A stretch of 64,000 bases of DNA, from NCBI GenBank assembly GCA_963728145.1, contig CAVSJA010000006.1, positions 744,001 through 808,000 of the forward strand. The letters are read 5' to 3'. A program made the position numbers and the translations under genes. The stretch is from CAVSJA01 sp963728145 (GTDB lineage Bacteria; Bacteroidota; Bacteroidia; Chitinophagales; Chitinophagaceae). The notes beneath the pieces are model-generated. The model had not been told where the DNA came from. It made no database searches and saw only the letters and a list, made by a program, of their open reading frames with translations. This document shows positions 8,031 to 17,594 of the stretch, one piece after another (positions within the stretch are counted from its first letter, which is position 1; each line of letters begins with the position of its first letter).

Positions 8031-8493
8031 AAAACCTCGCTTTGAAAGTCGTCCATACCACGCTTCCATCCGGGTATTGCGTTTCAAGAAAAAGTTTAGA
8101 AGCGCTTAACTCGAGTATCATTGCAGGATTATAGGTAGTTGAGTATATCTCACTTCGCATGGAGATAGATTTTGCCCTATCAATCAGTTTCCATCGGCCG
8201 GCATCCAGGATTTTTGAGGAAGTATCCGCACGTAGTAGAATGTTGTCGTTGTATTCATATGTTGAATCTGGCAGAAAAATTAAATAATCATCTTTTCTGA
8301 ATGCGGGAAGGGGAGTATAAGCATCTTCAATTACAGTACCGGAATCTGTCTTCATTTTTAACCCTGATAACTCCCATTTCTTGTTGGTAAGCAGTAATTC
8401 TGTTTCCTTCAGGTCATCCGTGCTATTCTTACTGCAGGCTACAAAAGATAGGACGGTGACGAAGCCAATAAAATACAAGATTCTTGCTCTCAT
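8029..8493 (-). CDS. Lipocalin-like lipoprotein
   Basis: 154 residues with a lipoprotein signal: a hydrophobic stretch ending in SFVACS, the Cys being residue 20. The mature part begins with LLTNKKWELSGLKMK and later has DSTYEYNDN and AGRWKLIDRAKSI, the pattern of small Bacteroidota lipocalin-like proteins (a W-x-L strand near the start, then a D-x-x-Y strand, then GxW). These are secreted or outer-membrane-anchored beta proteins of unknown function. It is monocistronic. The assignment is by overall pattern, with no catalytic residues to confirm it. Confidence 0.6.
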   Translation of the reverse strand: MRARILYFIGFVTVLSFVACSKNSTDDLKETELLLTNKKWELSGLKMKTDSGTVIEDAYTPLPAFRKDDYLIFLPDSTYEYNDNILLRADTSSKILDAGRWKLIDRAKSISMRSEIYSTTYNPAMILELSASKLFLETQYPDGSVVWTTFKARF

Positions 8494-8639
8494 ATTGCCA
8501 CTTTAGATATGAGTGCACAAAATCCATTCCTCTCCTTTGAATGTCGAAATAATTCCCCGTTCGTTTGCGTTGCGAGAAAAGCTAAGCAAGTCGATAAAGT
8601 TTTTATCAACCAATAACCAGGAACTAATCAACCAGAAAA

Positions 8640-9716
8640 TTAAAACTTGAATGAAGGACACATTGACTGTCTCCTGTCTCCATTGTAAGTATCATAGAAT
8701 CCGTGCCTCAATAGCGCGAACTCGTAGGCGCCTCTTCCGCCGTTGAAATTCCTGAGTGAAGATGTTGTTGCGTCGTATGAGAAGATAAGTTTGATATTCT
8801 TCCACTCAAATCCAACCATGGGTATGAATGCATCACCTGGACGATAATACAATCCACCGATCAATTGATATTCACCATCTCCAGATAAATTGTATTGAAT
8901 ATTACCACCGGCCACCAATTCAGATGCCTTCGCCTGCGTGGTGAAATAAGCCATGGGATTGATAATGATTTCATCATTCACCTTAATGCTGGCGTTGGCA
9001 AATGCGATATAACGCCGGGCGAGCCGTGAATCAAACCCAAGGGGATCAGTTATGAAAAATGATTCTCTCGGTGTATTCAAATGCCATACAGATACTCCGC
9101 CATTCAGGTATAAACGGTCAGTAGGAAAATAAGCATAGTTCAATCCAACCTGTACATCGAGATAGTTTGTATTCGGGTGGTCGATGATCACTGAAGTTGG
9201 CAGGTTCTTATCGAAGAACTTTCCATCAAACTGATCAGGAAATTTTAATTCAGTTGTATTGATCCGTTTGTTCACCCATCCTACATTAAATCCTGCAGAT
9301 AACAAATGTGATTCAGCCAGCATCTGATGATAGGCAAAGGATGCATACACTTTTGTTGAGGTTAGCGATCCTGAGCCAGCAGCATCGCGAAGGATTGCTC
9401 CGCCCACACCAAGCCAACCACTTTCGATCCTGTCGCGGAATATCTGCGCATCACCCCATACACTCATAGTCTTATAGGGCATCGTCATGATCGTCGACCA
9501 CTGATTGCGATAATTTACCCCAAGACGATAATCAGCATCAGGAATAAAACCTGTATTGGCAGGATTGGTCGTTAGCGGCGAATTAAACCATTGAGAAAAA
9601 TGAAGATCCTGGGCAGACAGCTTTGTTTGAGAAAATAGCGCTGCTACCAGGACGAAAAGTTTCAAGATGACTTTTCCTGTGTGATTCTTCAGCAATATGT
9701 TGTTCTTTTCGATCAT
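8640..9716 (-). CDS. PorP/SprF family type IX secretion outer-membrane protein
   Basis: 358 residues from an ATG at 9716; an upstream ATG at 9764 is possible but would place 16 charged residues before the signal peptide (VILKLFVLVAALFSQTKLSAQ). The mature start, QDLHFSQWFNSPLTTNPANT, is the hallmark of PorP/SprF proteins, followed by RLGVNYRNQW and a series of amphipathic strands ending in F, as in an outer-membrane barrel. SprF-like proteins are needed for secretion or surface attachment of cargo with a type B C-terminal domain. The preceding gene in the same direction encodes such a cargo, so the two probably form an operon and a functional pair. Confidence 0.85.
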   Translation of the reverse strand: MIEKNNILLKNHTGKVILKLFVLVAALFSQTKLSAQDLHFSQWFNSPLTTNPANTGFIPDADYRLGVNYRNQWSTIMTMPYKTMSVWGDAQIFRDRIESGWLGVGGAILRDAAGSGSLTSTKVYASFAYHQMLAESHLLSAGFNVGWVNKRINTTELKFPDQFDGKFFDKNLPTSVIIDHPNTNYLDVQVGLNYAYFPTDRLYLNGGVSVWHLNTPRESFFITDPLGFDSRLARRYIAFANASIKVNDEIIINPMAYFTTQAKASELVAGGNIQYNLSGDGEYQLIGGLYYRPGDAFIPMVGFEWKNIKLIFSYDATTSSLRNFNGGRGAYEFALLRHGFYDTYNGDRRQSMCPSFKF

Positions 9717-9788
9717 TCGTTTAAAATTACATCTTCTGAACTGCTCTATAATCTCACTCCTCACATTTAACAGTTGCTGGTTTACAAT

Positions 9789-12700
9789 TTATCTGATAAG
9801 GGTTATATCGCCCGTTTTTCGCGTTTTTGTGCCATCAGTGAATTCAACATCCAGGGTATATGCATAAACATCCATTGGTTGCGGTTGCCCTTTAAACGTA
9901 CCATCCCACCCGCTTCTGTAATCTGTCGCCTCGAATACTCTTTGTCCCCAACGGTTGTAGATTCTCCATGTCATTCTCGCAATACCAAATCCTTGAACAC
10001 GAACAGTGCTGTTCGTTCCAAAACGACCAGGAGTAAACGCGTTTGGAACATCCAGCAAAGGATTGACTTCCGCCTGTACAGGGTAGCAAACTGTATCGGT
10101 ACATCCAAACTGGTTGTACACGATCAAACATGCATTGTATTGGCCGGTCGCATTGTATTGATGCTTCACTGTATCCATCGTTGTCTTAATAGTGCTATCG
10201 CCATCACCAAATAACCAAACGTAGCGGATTCCACCCGTAGAAAGATTAGTGAATATCGTCGGAGTATTTGGTACAGGCGTAACAGGTGAATAACTGAATT
10301 CAGCAACTGGTAACGGATGAACGGTTATAGTTTGCGATGTTGAATCGACAATATTACATGTTGCGGAATCAACCGCCCTTAATCTTATCGTGTAAGTTCC
10401 TATGTTAGTATAAGTATGAACCGGATTTACTTGCGTGGATGTGTTTCCATCACCAAAATCCCAGAAGAAAGACTGGCCGGCAAGTGATGTATTATTGAAT
10501 ACCGCATCATAAGGTGCGCAACCGGAAGGTGGTGTTTCAAATTGTGCCTTCACTAATGGGGCAATACGTATCTCAGTCGTCAATGAATCAGGAGAGTTAC
10601 AATAACCAGTATCATTGAGAATAAGTTTTACTCTGTATGTTCCTGCTGCAGCATATGAATGTGTTACAGCGCCAGATCCGGACACTACCCGGGTTCCATC
10701 ACCAAAATCCCATGTAAAGCTCGTCGCACCAAATGGTTTTGCAGGAGGAGCAGTGGATAAGTTATCAAAACGATATGACAAAGATTCGCATGGTGGTAAT
10801 TTAACCGGGTTGAATGCAAGATTTGCGCGGTCATCGCGTACGCTCACATTCACATATGCTGTATCCCGAATATTACATGTCGTTGAATCTACCGCGATCA
10901 GCCTGATCCGGTAATTTCCGATCGCATTATAAGTATGATTTGTCTGTGCTGTTGTAGTTGTCACTGGAGGTGAACCATCTCCGAAATCCCATATATAACT
11001 TTTTGCATTAAGAACAGTATCTCTGAAATTGAATGTGGCAGGTACACAGGCAATAGAATCAGGAACTCCATTGAAAAATGCTTTTGGACCAGCAGCCACA
11101 CCTGCAAAGTTGAATCCGATCTTTATTGCAGCAAGGTTACAACCACTGTTACCTGTTCCGTTAACCGGACCAATAACTCCACCGGTCGTTGGGAATGGAT
11201 TGGTAACCGGCGACTGGGAAGCACCAAAACAGTTTGCACAAACCGCCTGGTAGATCACTCCCTGTTCATCAAAGCGGCTTGTACCACCATCCACATGTTC
11301 TCCTAATCCACCATCCTGACCAAAGAATGTTCCATATAATAAGCTTTGAGCATTTTTACTAATCACGATAAAATACAAGTCAGTATTATCAGTTGTCGAT
11401 TTGATCGCATCAGGAGTTATCGGCAAACCCGCAGTACCGGAAAGGCCATAATGATCCTGGGTATTTGCCACCATGTATCCTCCCCATCCGGAGATATACA
11501 TGTTTTCACAGCGGTCAACAAGGAAAGCAACTGGAGAAATATTCGGGAAGGCCGCATTAGTTCCAAATACAGTGGAGAAAACATATCCTGATAAATCAGG
11601 GCGAAGTTTCGCCACAAATTGTTTGCCTCCCGGATTAGACCAAACACCAGCTGTTACAGGCCATGTTCCCCTGGTGATACCCATCACGTAGGGAAAACCA
11701 TTGCGATCAAACTTCACTCCATATACTGCATCAATCTGCGCTGTACCGAGATAAGTTGTTTTAATTATTCCTGCGCCATTCGGATCAATGATACTTACAA
11801 ATCCATCGCAATCATTTCCGGCAAACGCTCCTTGTATGACTCCTGTTTTATCTCCTGGAAGATTTGGACTGTTCGTAGCGCCACCGATATAAATATTTCC
11901 ATTCGCTGGATTAATGTCGATTACGATTGCTGCATCATCGCCAGATCCTCCAAAATAACTTGAAAATAATACGGCATTACAATTTGGATTGATCTTCATC
12001 ACTACACCATCCTGCAAACCACCCAACGTGGGTTGGAATGCTCCGGTTAGAGGAAAGTTTCCCGACTTTGTTTGAGCAGCTACATAAATATTTCCTGCAG
12101 GGTCAAGATTTACTTCACTGCGTGAATCGTCCCCATAGAAACGAAGTGTTGACCTTGCCCCGAGGCTTGCTCCATCTTCCTGTTCATCCTGAATATTGAC
12201 ACCATCAATTCCGCTACCCCCAATGATCAATGAACCAATTAAACCAGTTCCAGTTGAATTCAATTTGGTAACCATGATATCCGCCAATCCTCTCGGTCCA
12301 ACACTTGTTCCGGGGAAATTTGGCGAATAAGTACGTCCCATCACAACAAGATTTCCACCTGGATCGGAGATAATACTATGCGGATATTCGTCTCCGGTTC
12401 CACCCAAATAGGTTCCATATAAACGAGCACCTCCATTGGCGCTGAATTTTGTGATACTGATATCCCAACGATGCGATCCGTCTCCACCGCCAAATGTTGT
12501 TTGGAATGCACCTGCAGTTACCGGGTATCCCTGTGCGTCGCAAACACCTGCTGAATACAAAACTCCTCCTGGTCCCGGTGTGGCGCTGAAACCATATTCA
12601 TTAACCGGACTACCGGTGAATGAAGAAAAGAAAAGAGAAGGGTCGATGATCAGCGTTGCGTTCTTATCATAATTGGCAACGCTGAATTTCACCGTGTTTC

Positions 12701-13421
12701 CATTTATAAGCACATAATTACATTCAACTTCCTTTCTTCCCTTGGTTGGATCAAACTGAAAAGTATAAGGATATAGTTCTTTTACATCTCCGACGGTTGT
12801 TTTTATGATGAGCTCCTTATTCTTAATACTAAGTTTTGTCGCTCCATCATATTTCATTGCAATCCTTTGCACGTCGCCGCCCGGATGAACAATAAAATCA
12901 TACTTCAATTTTCCGTTCTCTGAATAGTAACGCACATCGATATTCGGATAAACATTCTTGTAAGTAAGTGCCTGGAAGATCTTTACATTCTTCTGCCATT
13001 TTGAAGGATCGTTTCCGAACAGATAGTTATTATAACTTGAAAGCGGTTTGTCGGGGATGATGATGGATTGCTCATTGCCTCCTTCGAAGCTTACGCGGTA
13101 AGCATGTGAACGCAATACGACTTTCTCACCCTGTACCCTGTCTTCGTTCTCATTCCTCCCTCTATCTGAACGGAGGCCTGCACCACGATGACTCATCTGG
13201 TGGATCTTGACAAGGTCCTGATGATTATGCTGAAGAACAGTAAATCCCCTTGACTGAAGATAAAAAGCACCTGCTGGTAGTTCACCCCGATATTTGACCA
13301 CTGATTCCCACTGGCCTTTATTTTCTATAAACTCAAATGTTGAGGTACCGCTTTGCGCGATTGATCTTAGGGTAAAAACTGTTACAAGGCTTGCGACGAT
13401 GAATATACTTTTCCTGCCCAA
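9789..13421 (-). CDS. T9SS cargo with SBBP propeller, PKD domains and gliding-type C-terminus
   Basis: 1210 residues; the start is a TTG at 13421, which gives a good signal peptide (FIVASLVTVFTLRSIAQ). Residues about 25-250 match the N-terminal domain found before SBBP repeats (FEFIENKGQW). Residues about 260-760 contain SBBP-type propeller repeats (FSSFTGSP, YLGGTGDEYPH, YFGGSGDDAA). Four PKD domains follow, with WDFGDG or WLFGDG motifs. The last 90 residues (VPNAFTPGRFGTNSTVRV, then IYNRWGQRVFEA and GWDGTFKGQPQPMDVYAY) are the gliding motility-associated type B sorting domain. The protein is therefore exported by T9SS to the cell surface. It is followed by the PorP/SprF gene after 24 to 72 bp. 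Confidence 0.85.
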   Translation of the reverse strand: MGRKSIFIVASLVTVFTLRSIAQSGTSTFEFIENKGQWESVVKYRGELPAGAFYLQSRGFTVLQHNHQDLVKIHQMSHRGAGLRSDRGRNENEDRVQGEKVVLRSHAYRVSFEGGNEQSIIIPDKPLSSYNNYLFGNDPSKWQKNVKIFQALTYKNVYPNIDVRYYSENGKLKYDFIVHPGGDVQRIAMKYDGATKLSIKNKELIIKTTVGDVKELYPYTFQFDPTKGRKEVECNYVLINGNTVKFSVANYDKNATLIIDPSLFFSSFTGSPVNEYGFSATPGPGGVLYSAGVCDAQGYPVTAGAFQTTFGGGDGSHRWDISITKFSANGGARLYGTYLGGTGDEYPHSIISDPGGNLVVMGRTYSPNFPGTSVGPRGLADIMVTKLNSTGTGLIGSLIIGGSGIDGVNIQDEQEDGASLGARSTLRFYGDDSRSEVNLDPAGNIYVAAQTKSGNFPLTGAFQPTLGGLQDGVVMKINPNCNAVLFSSYFGGSGDDAAIVIDINPANGNIYIGGATNSPNLPGDKTGVIQGAFAGNDCDGFVSIIDPNGAGIIKTTYLGTAQIDAVYGVKFDRNGFPYVMGITRGTWPVTAGVWSNPGGKQFVAKLRPDLSGYVFSTVFGTNAAFPNISPVAFLVDRCENMYISGWGGYMVANTQDHYGLSGTAGLPITPDAIKSTTDNTDLYFIVISKNAQSLLYGTFFGQDGGLGEHVDGGTSRFDEQGVIYQAVCANCFGASQSPVTNPFPTTGGVIGPVNGTGNSGCNLAAIKIGFNFAGVAAGPKAFFNGVPDSIACVPATFNFRDTVLNAKSYIWDFGDGSPPVTTTTAQTNHTYNAIGNYRIRLIAVDSTTCNIRDTAYVNVSVRDDRANLAFNPVKLPPCESLSYRFDNLSTAPPAKPFGATSFTWDFGDGTRVVSGSGAVTHSYAAAGTYRVKLILNDTGYCNSPDSLTTEIRIAPLVKAQFETPPSGCAPYDAVFNNTSLAGQSFFWDFGDGNTSTQVNPVHTYTNIGTYTIRLRAVDSATCNIVDSTSQTITVHPLPVAEFSYSPVTPVPNTPTIFTNLSTGGIRYVWLFGDGDSTIKTTMDTVKHQYNATGQYNACLIVYNQFGCTDTVCYPVQAEVNPLLDVPNAFTPGRFGTNSTVRVQGFGIARMTWRIYNRWGQRVFEATDYRSGWDGTFKGQPQPMDVYAYTLDVEFTDGTKTRKTGDITLIR

Positions 13422-13544
13422 ATCTGCTTATTTACGTGTTACTATATATTAAAGAACGATATTTTTTCTTAATAATTACCTGCCTTCCGGTGTTTTTACA
13501 ATTCATTGATAGTAGAATTACAAAACGCTCCGGCCTTTTACTAA

Positions 13545-15662
13545 TTAAGAGATCTTGCTCCACTGGGTTTTACCCCGAACCGACTGTAAGTACTGTTTAA
13601 GACTCAAATTTCCGGCCGAATTAAGGTCGGGATCCTCGTCTAACATCCTTTCAGTCAATTTTCTGGCAGTTTCTAACCACTTGCGGTCGTCGATTATGCT
13701 GGCGAGTTTAAAGTTCAATAGTCCACTCTGTTTTGTGCCCTCGATTTCCCCTGGTCCACGAAGTTCGAGATCTTTCTCCGCAATTTTGAATCCATCACTT
13801 GTAGCACACATCGTCTTAACCCTTTCCCGTGCCTCATTGTTCAATTTGGAAGTCGTTAACAAAATGCAAAAACTTTTTTCACTTCCGCGGCCTACACGGC
13901 CTCTTAATTGATGCAATTGTGATAACCCAAATTTCTCAGCGCTCTCGATCACCATCACAGTCGCATTCGGAATATCTACTCCCACTTCAATAACAGTTGT
14001 TGCTACCATTAACTGAGTATCTCCATCCTTGAACCGTTGCATGTTTGTTTCTCTTTGTTCTCCCGGCTGCCTGCCATGCACCATGCTTATCCAATAACGC
14101 GGTTCAGGAAAATAAGCTTTCACATTTTCATAACCTTTCATCAGGTTTTCGTAATCCAGTTTTTCCGATTCTTCTATCAATGGGAAGATAATATAAACCT
14201 GTCTACCTTTCTGGATCTCAGTCTTTATAAAATCCATTACCTGACTTCTGGCTGTCTCATAACGATGTACGGTTAAAATGGGTTTCCGGTTGGGGGGTAA
14301 TTCGTCTATAACGCTATAATCCAGGTCTCCATAAGCAGTCATTGCCAATGTTCTGGGAATAGGAGTAGCGGTCATTACAAGTACATGTGGAGGCTTCGCC
14401 GCTTTCCTCCATAGCCTGGCCCTTTGAGCTACTCCAAAACGATGCTGTTCATCAACAATTGCCAACCCAAGATTCTTAAATTGCACCTTGTCCTCAATAA
14501 CTGCATGCGTTCCGACGAGTAAATTCAATTCACCTTCTTCCAGCGATTTTAAAATCTTTTTTCTTTGGGCGCTCTTCGTTGACCCAGTTAATAATTGAAT
14601 TGTTAGCGGCAAGTCTTTGAGCAAATTTCGAAGATTTGCATAATGCTGTTGGGCAAGGATTTCAGTTGGTGCCATCAGGCAACTTTGAAATCCATTATCA
14701 GCAGCAATCAACATTATCAGTAAGGCAACAATTGTTTTACCGCTTCCAACATCACCTTGCAATAAACGATTCATTTGCTTTCCGCTGCCACAATCCTTTC
14801 GAATTTCCTTTATCACTCTTTTTTGCGCACCGGTTAATTGAAAAGGAAGGTATTCATTATAGAAACGATTGAATAGTTCACCAACATGAGTAAAAGAAAC
14901 TCCGATTGAATGATGGTGCCTTTGCACTTTCAACAATGCCATCCTTACCTGTACAATAAAGAGCTCCTCAAATTTGAGGCGGTTTAATGCGTTTTGAAAT
15001 TGTTCCTGATCGGAAGGAAAGTGAATTTGGTTGAAGGCCTGGAACCGGGGAATCAGCTTTACCTGCTTTAGCACTGAATCAGGAAGGTTCTCTGGTATAT
15101 CTTTTTCTTTTACGACCTGGAGCAGAACTCTAGTCAGTTTGCCGATCTGCCTTCCACCCAAACCTTTTGCCTTCAGTTTTTCCGTGGATGGATAAACGGG
15201 TTCGAGAAAATTCTTTCCTTCAGCTTTTTCCTCAGTCAACACTTCAATTTCCGGATGAGTAAGTTGAGCTTGTCCCTGGAAATAATTAACCTTTCCGTAA
15301 ACAAGATAATTGTGTCCAACATTAAGCGATTTCTGAATCCAGTTGATGCCCTGAAACCAAACTAAATCAATGCTACCAGTATTGTCTCTAAGTTCACATA
15401 CCAGTCGTTTCACCCTACCTGCTCCAATAGTTTCTTTGCTGATCAGTTTTCCAATTATCTGGATATACTCAGATTGAAAATTGACTTCGCTAATGAAGTT
15501 GATCTTTGTCTTATCCACATGCCGGTAAGGGTAATGCTCGAGCAAATCGCGGAAAGTATGAATATTTAATTCCTTCTTTAATAGGTCAGCTCTCAGCGGA
15601 CCTACGCCTTTAAGATACTCTATCGGGTTGTCTAATATATTGGCTGTGCTTGCGATGGTCAA
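13545..15662 (-). CDS. recG: ATP-dependent DNA helicase RecG
   Basis: 705 residues, normal for RecG. The N-terminal wedge domain begins with ILDNPIEYLKGVGPLRADLL, includes the OB fold (about 60-150), and is followed by the two helicase domains: Walker A GDVGSGKT at about 304, DEQHRFG at about 402, TATPIPRTL, and the C-terminal QLRGRVGRG. RecG remodels stalled replication forks and Holliday junctions. The start codon is TTG (15660-15662); no ATG lies closer to the conserved start. It is probably monocistronic. A GC-rich palindromic region lies just upstream. Confidence 0.95.
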   Translation of the reverse strand: MTIASTANILDNPIEYLKGVGPLRADLLKKELNIHTFRDLLEHYPYRHVDKTKINFISEVNFQSEYIQIIGKLISKETIGAGRVKRLVCELRDNTGSIDLVWFQGINWIQKSLNVGHNYLVYGKVNYFQGQAQLTHPEIEVLTEEKAEGKNFLEPVYPSTEKLKAKGLGGRQIGKLTRVLLQVVKEKDIPENLPDSVLKQVKLIPRFQAFNQIHFPSDQEQFQNALNRLKFEELFIVQVRMALLKVQRHHHSIGVSFTHVGELFNRFYNEYLPFQLTGAQKRVIKEIRKDCGSGKQMNRLLQGDVGSGKTIVALLIMLIAADNGFQSCLMAPTEILAQQHYANLRNLLKDLPLTIQLLTGSTKSAQRKKILKSLEEGELNLLVGTHAVIEDKVQFKNLGLAIVDEQHRFGVAQRARLWRKAAKPPHVLVMTATPIPRTLAMTAYGDLDYSVIDELPPNRKPILTVHRYETARSQVMDFIKTEIQKGRQVYIIFPLIEESEKLDYENLMKGYENVKAYFPEPRYWISMVHGRQPGEQRETNMQRFKDGDTQLMVATTVIEVGVDIPNATVMVIESAEKFGLSQLHQLRGRVGRGSEKSFCILLTTSKLNNEARERVKTMCATSDGFKIAEKDLELRGPGEIEGTKQSGLLNFKLASIIDDRKWLETARKLTERMLDEDPDLNSAGNLSLKQYLQSVRGKTQWSKIS

Positions 15663-15687
15663 ATATACCCCCTGTCCCCATAACGCT

Positions 15688-15755
15688 TACGCCAAAGCTT
15701 GCGCCTCCGTGCGCCGGCGCTGAAGCTTTGGCGTACGCGCCTATAGCTTCAGCGC
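15688..15755. repeat. GC-rich overlapping hairpins
   Basis: Two perfect inverted repeats share a middle segment: TACGCCAAAGCTT (15688-15700) pairs with 15723-15735, and GCGCTGAAGCT (15717-15727) pairs with 15745-15755. Only one hairpin can form at a time. The stretch is clearly GC-richer than the genes around it and lies between the RecG start and the glycosyltransferase stop, so it could terminate the latter's transcript. Confidence 0.6.
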
Positions 15756-15821
15756 ACGCGGTCAGCATCGGCGCAAAGGGAGAACCCAAGTGAATCATAA
15801 AAATTTTTTTCCAATACGATT

Positions 15822-17468
15822 TTACCGCGCAGGTTCCTGCTTCTGCGGAATAGGGATCATATACACCTCCACCCAACTATGTCCGCTTGGGTTTCTAGGT
15901 GCAGGGAAGCTATCAACTTTTTGATAGGTCGACTGAAGCGCTTCTCTTACTTCGTATGGATAAAAATTATTCAGATAGGGGATATACTCGTATAGAACAA
16001 GATCGTAGTGCTTATTTTTAATTCGGTCGACAAACATTTTTGTTTCCTTATCAAACATGGAAACTCCTTTATGATACCATAGTGGGTATTCAGGCCCTTT
16101 CTCCAATTCAAATGGAAGGTCCGCAGCAAGCGGTGTAAGCTCAGTCATATTTAATACCTTCAGATCTTTGTTCCCCACGTGATCTCTCTGCGACAATCTC
16201 TCGATACCATCCGCGGTAGGCCCGGGCACCATGATCTTATGAAATGATTTCAACGCAGGCACTCTCCATTGATTTAAGGGAATATTTGTAGTGTCCAACT
16301 CAATCATGAATGTATTTCGATTCACAACATTGGCATAACGATAACCTGCATGGTCCGTATAGACGTAGTTTTCGGTTTTCGGTTTTATGATGAATCGTTC
16401 AAGATATTTCCAAAACACACTGCTCCACCATAGCAATACGCCGGCTGTGGTAATCAATATCGTTCTCGGTTTGCTCCAGGGGATGGGAATGAGCATGGAC
16501 AGAAGACAAAGAATGAAAACAAATGCAAAACTGTGAAAGAAAATATTGTTATCTAAAGGAACATAGCTGGTCACCTGGAAAATTGCTGCTTGTGCGAGCA
16601 AACCCAATGTAAGCAGCGTGAATAACATCAGCTGTTTATTCCGGAAAAATTCTTTCCAGTTCTTTATTGTGGCCAATAGCAATATCGCAATGACAAGCAA
16701 ATAAAATTTCAACCAAAGAGATGCTGCAAAGAACTCGCGAAGAATATCGGTGATTGATATTCTTGAACTATGAGGAGCCTGACCATGATTGAACCAATAA
16801 CCGAAATTGTATCCGGTGAAGGGAAGAATCATTAATGCCCCGGTTGCAAGAAATGAGAGAATGAATATCAATGGCGACCACCATTTCTTTTCAAGTATCG
16901 CCTCGTAAAACAATAATGCAAAACAAACCAGGAATGCAAGTCCACCTCCATCCTGTTTGGTAAAAAATGAAAAGAATATAAACACCCCCGACAAAATCAG
17001 CCATAAAAACTTTAATCGGCCTGGGCTTGCAAAGAAGTATTTCATTAAAAATGCCAGTGCAATAAATTCGTATACGATAACCGTATGATTATACCAGGGC
17101 CAGTAATTGAAAAAAGTATATGAAAGTGTGAAAACGATTACGGCAAGGAAGCGTATTGTTGTGTCAATGCCAAGACTTTTGAATATTGAGCGAAAGGCTA
17201 ATCCCGCGAGGATATTTATGAAAGCCTGGGCCTTGATCAACGTGATCATCTGGGTTCCGAAGATCTTAAAGAATATCGCTGGGATCACCCAATACATGTA
17301 GCCCACCGGCATGCCAAAATCCTTGTAAGGCACCTGCCCTTCGGCCATTCGATATGCACCTTCCCAGCTCAAAAAAATATTGATGCGGTACGGGAAACTT
17401 GCTAGTACCGGCATTAAGGCAACTCCCACGATTAGCAGTATTTCGACAAGGGGTAATAGGCGTTTCAT
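15822..17468 (-). CDS. GT-C (GT39-like) membrane glycosyltransferase
   Basis: 548 residues. The first loop after TM1 reads FLSWEGAYRMAEGQVPYKDF, the acidic-residue motif of ArnT/PMT-type GT-C enzymes that take sugars from polyprenyl-phosphate donors. About ten transmembrane helices follow (residues 1-360), and a soluble C-terminal domain of roughly 180 residues completes the protein. It is transcribed divergently from an operon predicted to make polyprenyl-phospho-arabinose, with only 126 bp between them, so it is a natural candidate for the enzyme that uses that donor. That link is inferred from position; the acceptor is unknown. Confidence 0.7.
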   Translation of the reverse strand: MKRLLPLVEILLIVGVALMPVLASFPYRINIFLSWEGAYRMAEGQVPYKDFGMPVGYMYWVIPAIFFKIFGTQMITLIKAQAFINILAGLAFRSIFKSLGIDTTIRFLAVIVFTLSYTFFNYWPWYNHTVIVYEFIALAFLMKYFFASPGRLKFLWLILSGVFIFFSFFTKQDGGGLAFLVCFALLFYEAILEKKWWSPLIFILSFLATGALMILPFTGYNFGYWFNHGQAPHSSRISITDILREFFAASLWLKFYLLVIAILLLATIKNWKEFFRNKQLMLFTLLTLGLLAQAAIFQVTSYVPLDNNIFFHSFAFVFILCLLSMLIPIPWSKPRTILITTAGVLLWWSSVFWKYLERFIIKPKTENYVYTDHAGYRYANVVNRNTFMIELDTTNIPLNQWRVPALKSFHKIMVPGPTADGIERLSQRDHVGNKDLKVLNMTELTPLAADLPFELEKGPEYPLWYHKGVSMFDKETKMFVDRIKNKHYDLVLYEYIPYLNNFYPYEVREALQSTYQKVDSFPAPRNPSGHSWVEVYMIPIPQKQEPAR

Positions 17469-17594
17469 GCTTTAGGCTTCAGAATAAAGGAGAAAGAGGA
17501 AAATCAGCGGTTAAATTACAGATTGCGGCTTAAAGTGCAAACTATTGCACCAAAAGCATTTGTGCAGTATCTTGTGGCACCGTAAACCCGGCCC

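Noticed and set aside
9774..10214. 146-codon plus-strand frame opposite the PKD protein
   Set aside because: It lies antisense within a clearly coding gene with PKD and sorting-domain motifs; it has no protein features of its own.
15610..15876. 88-codon minus-strand frame across the GC-rich palindromes
   Set aside because: It overlaps the ends of recG and the glycosyltransferase gene and its middle is only the palindrome translated.
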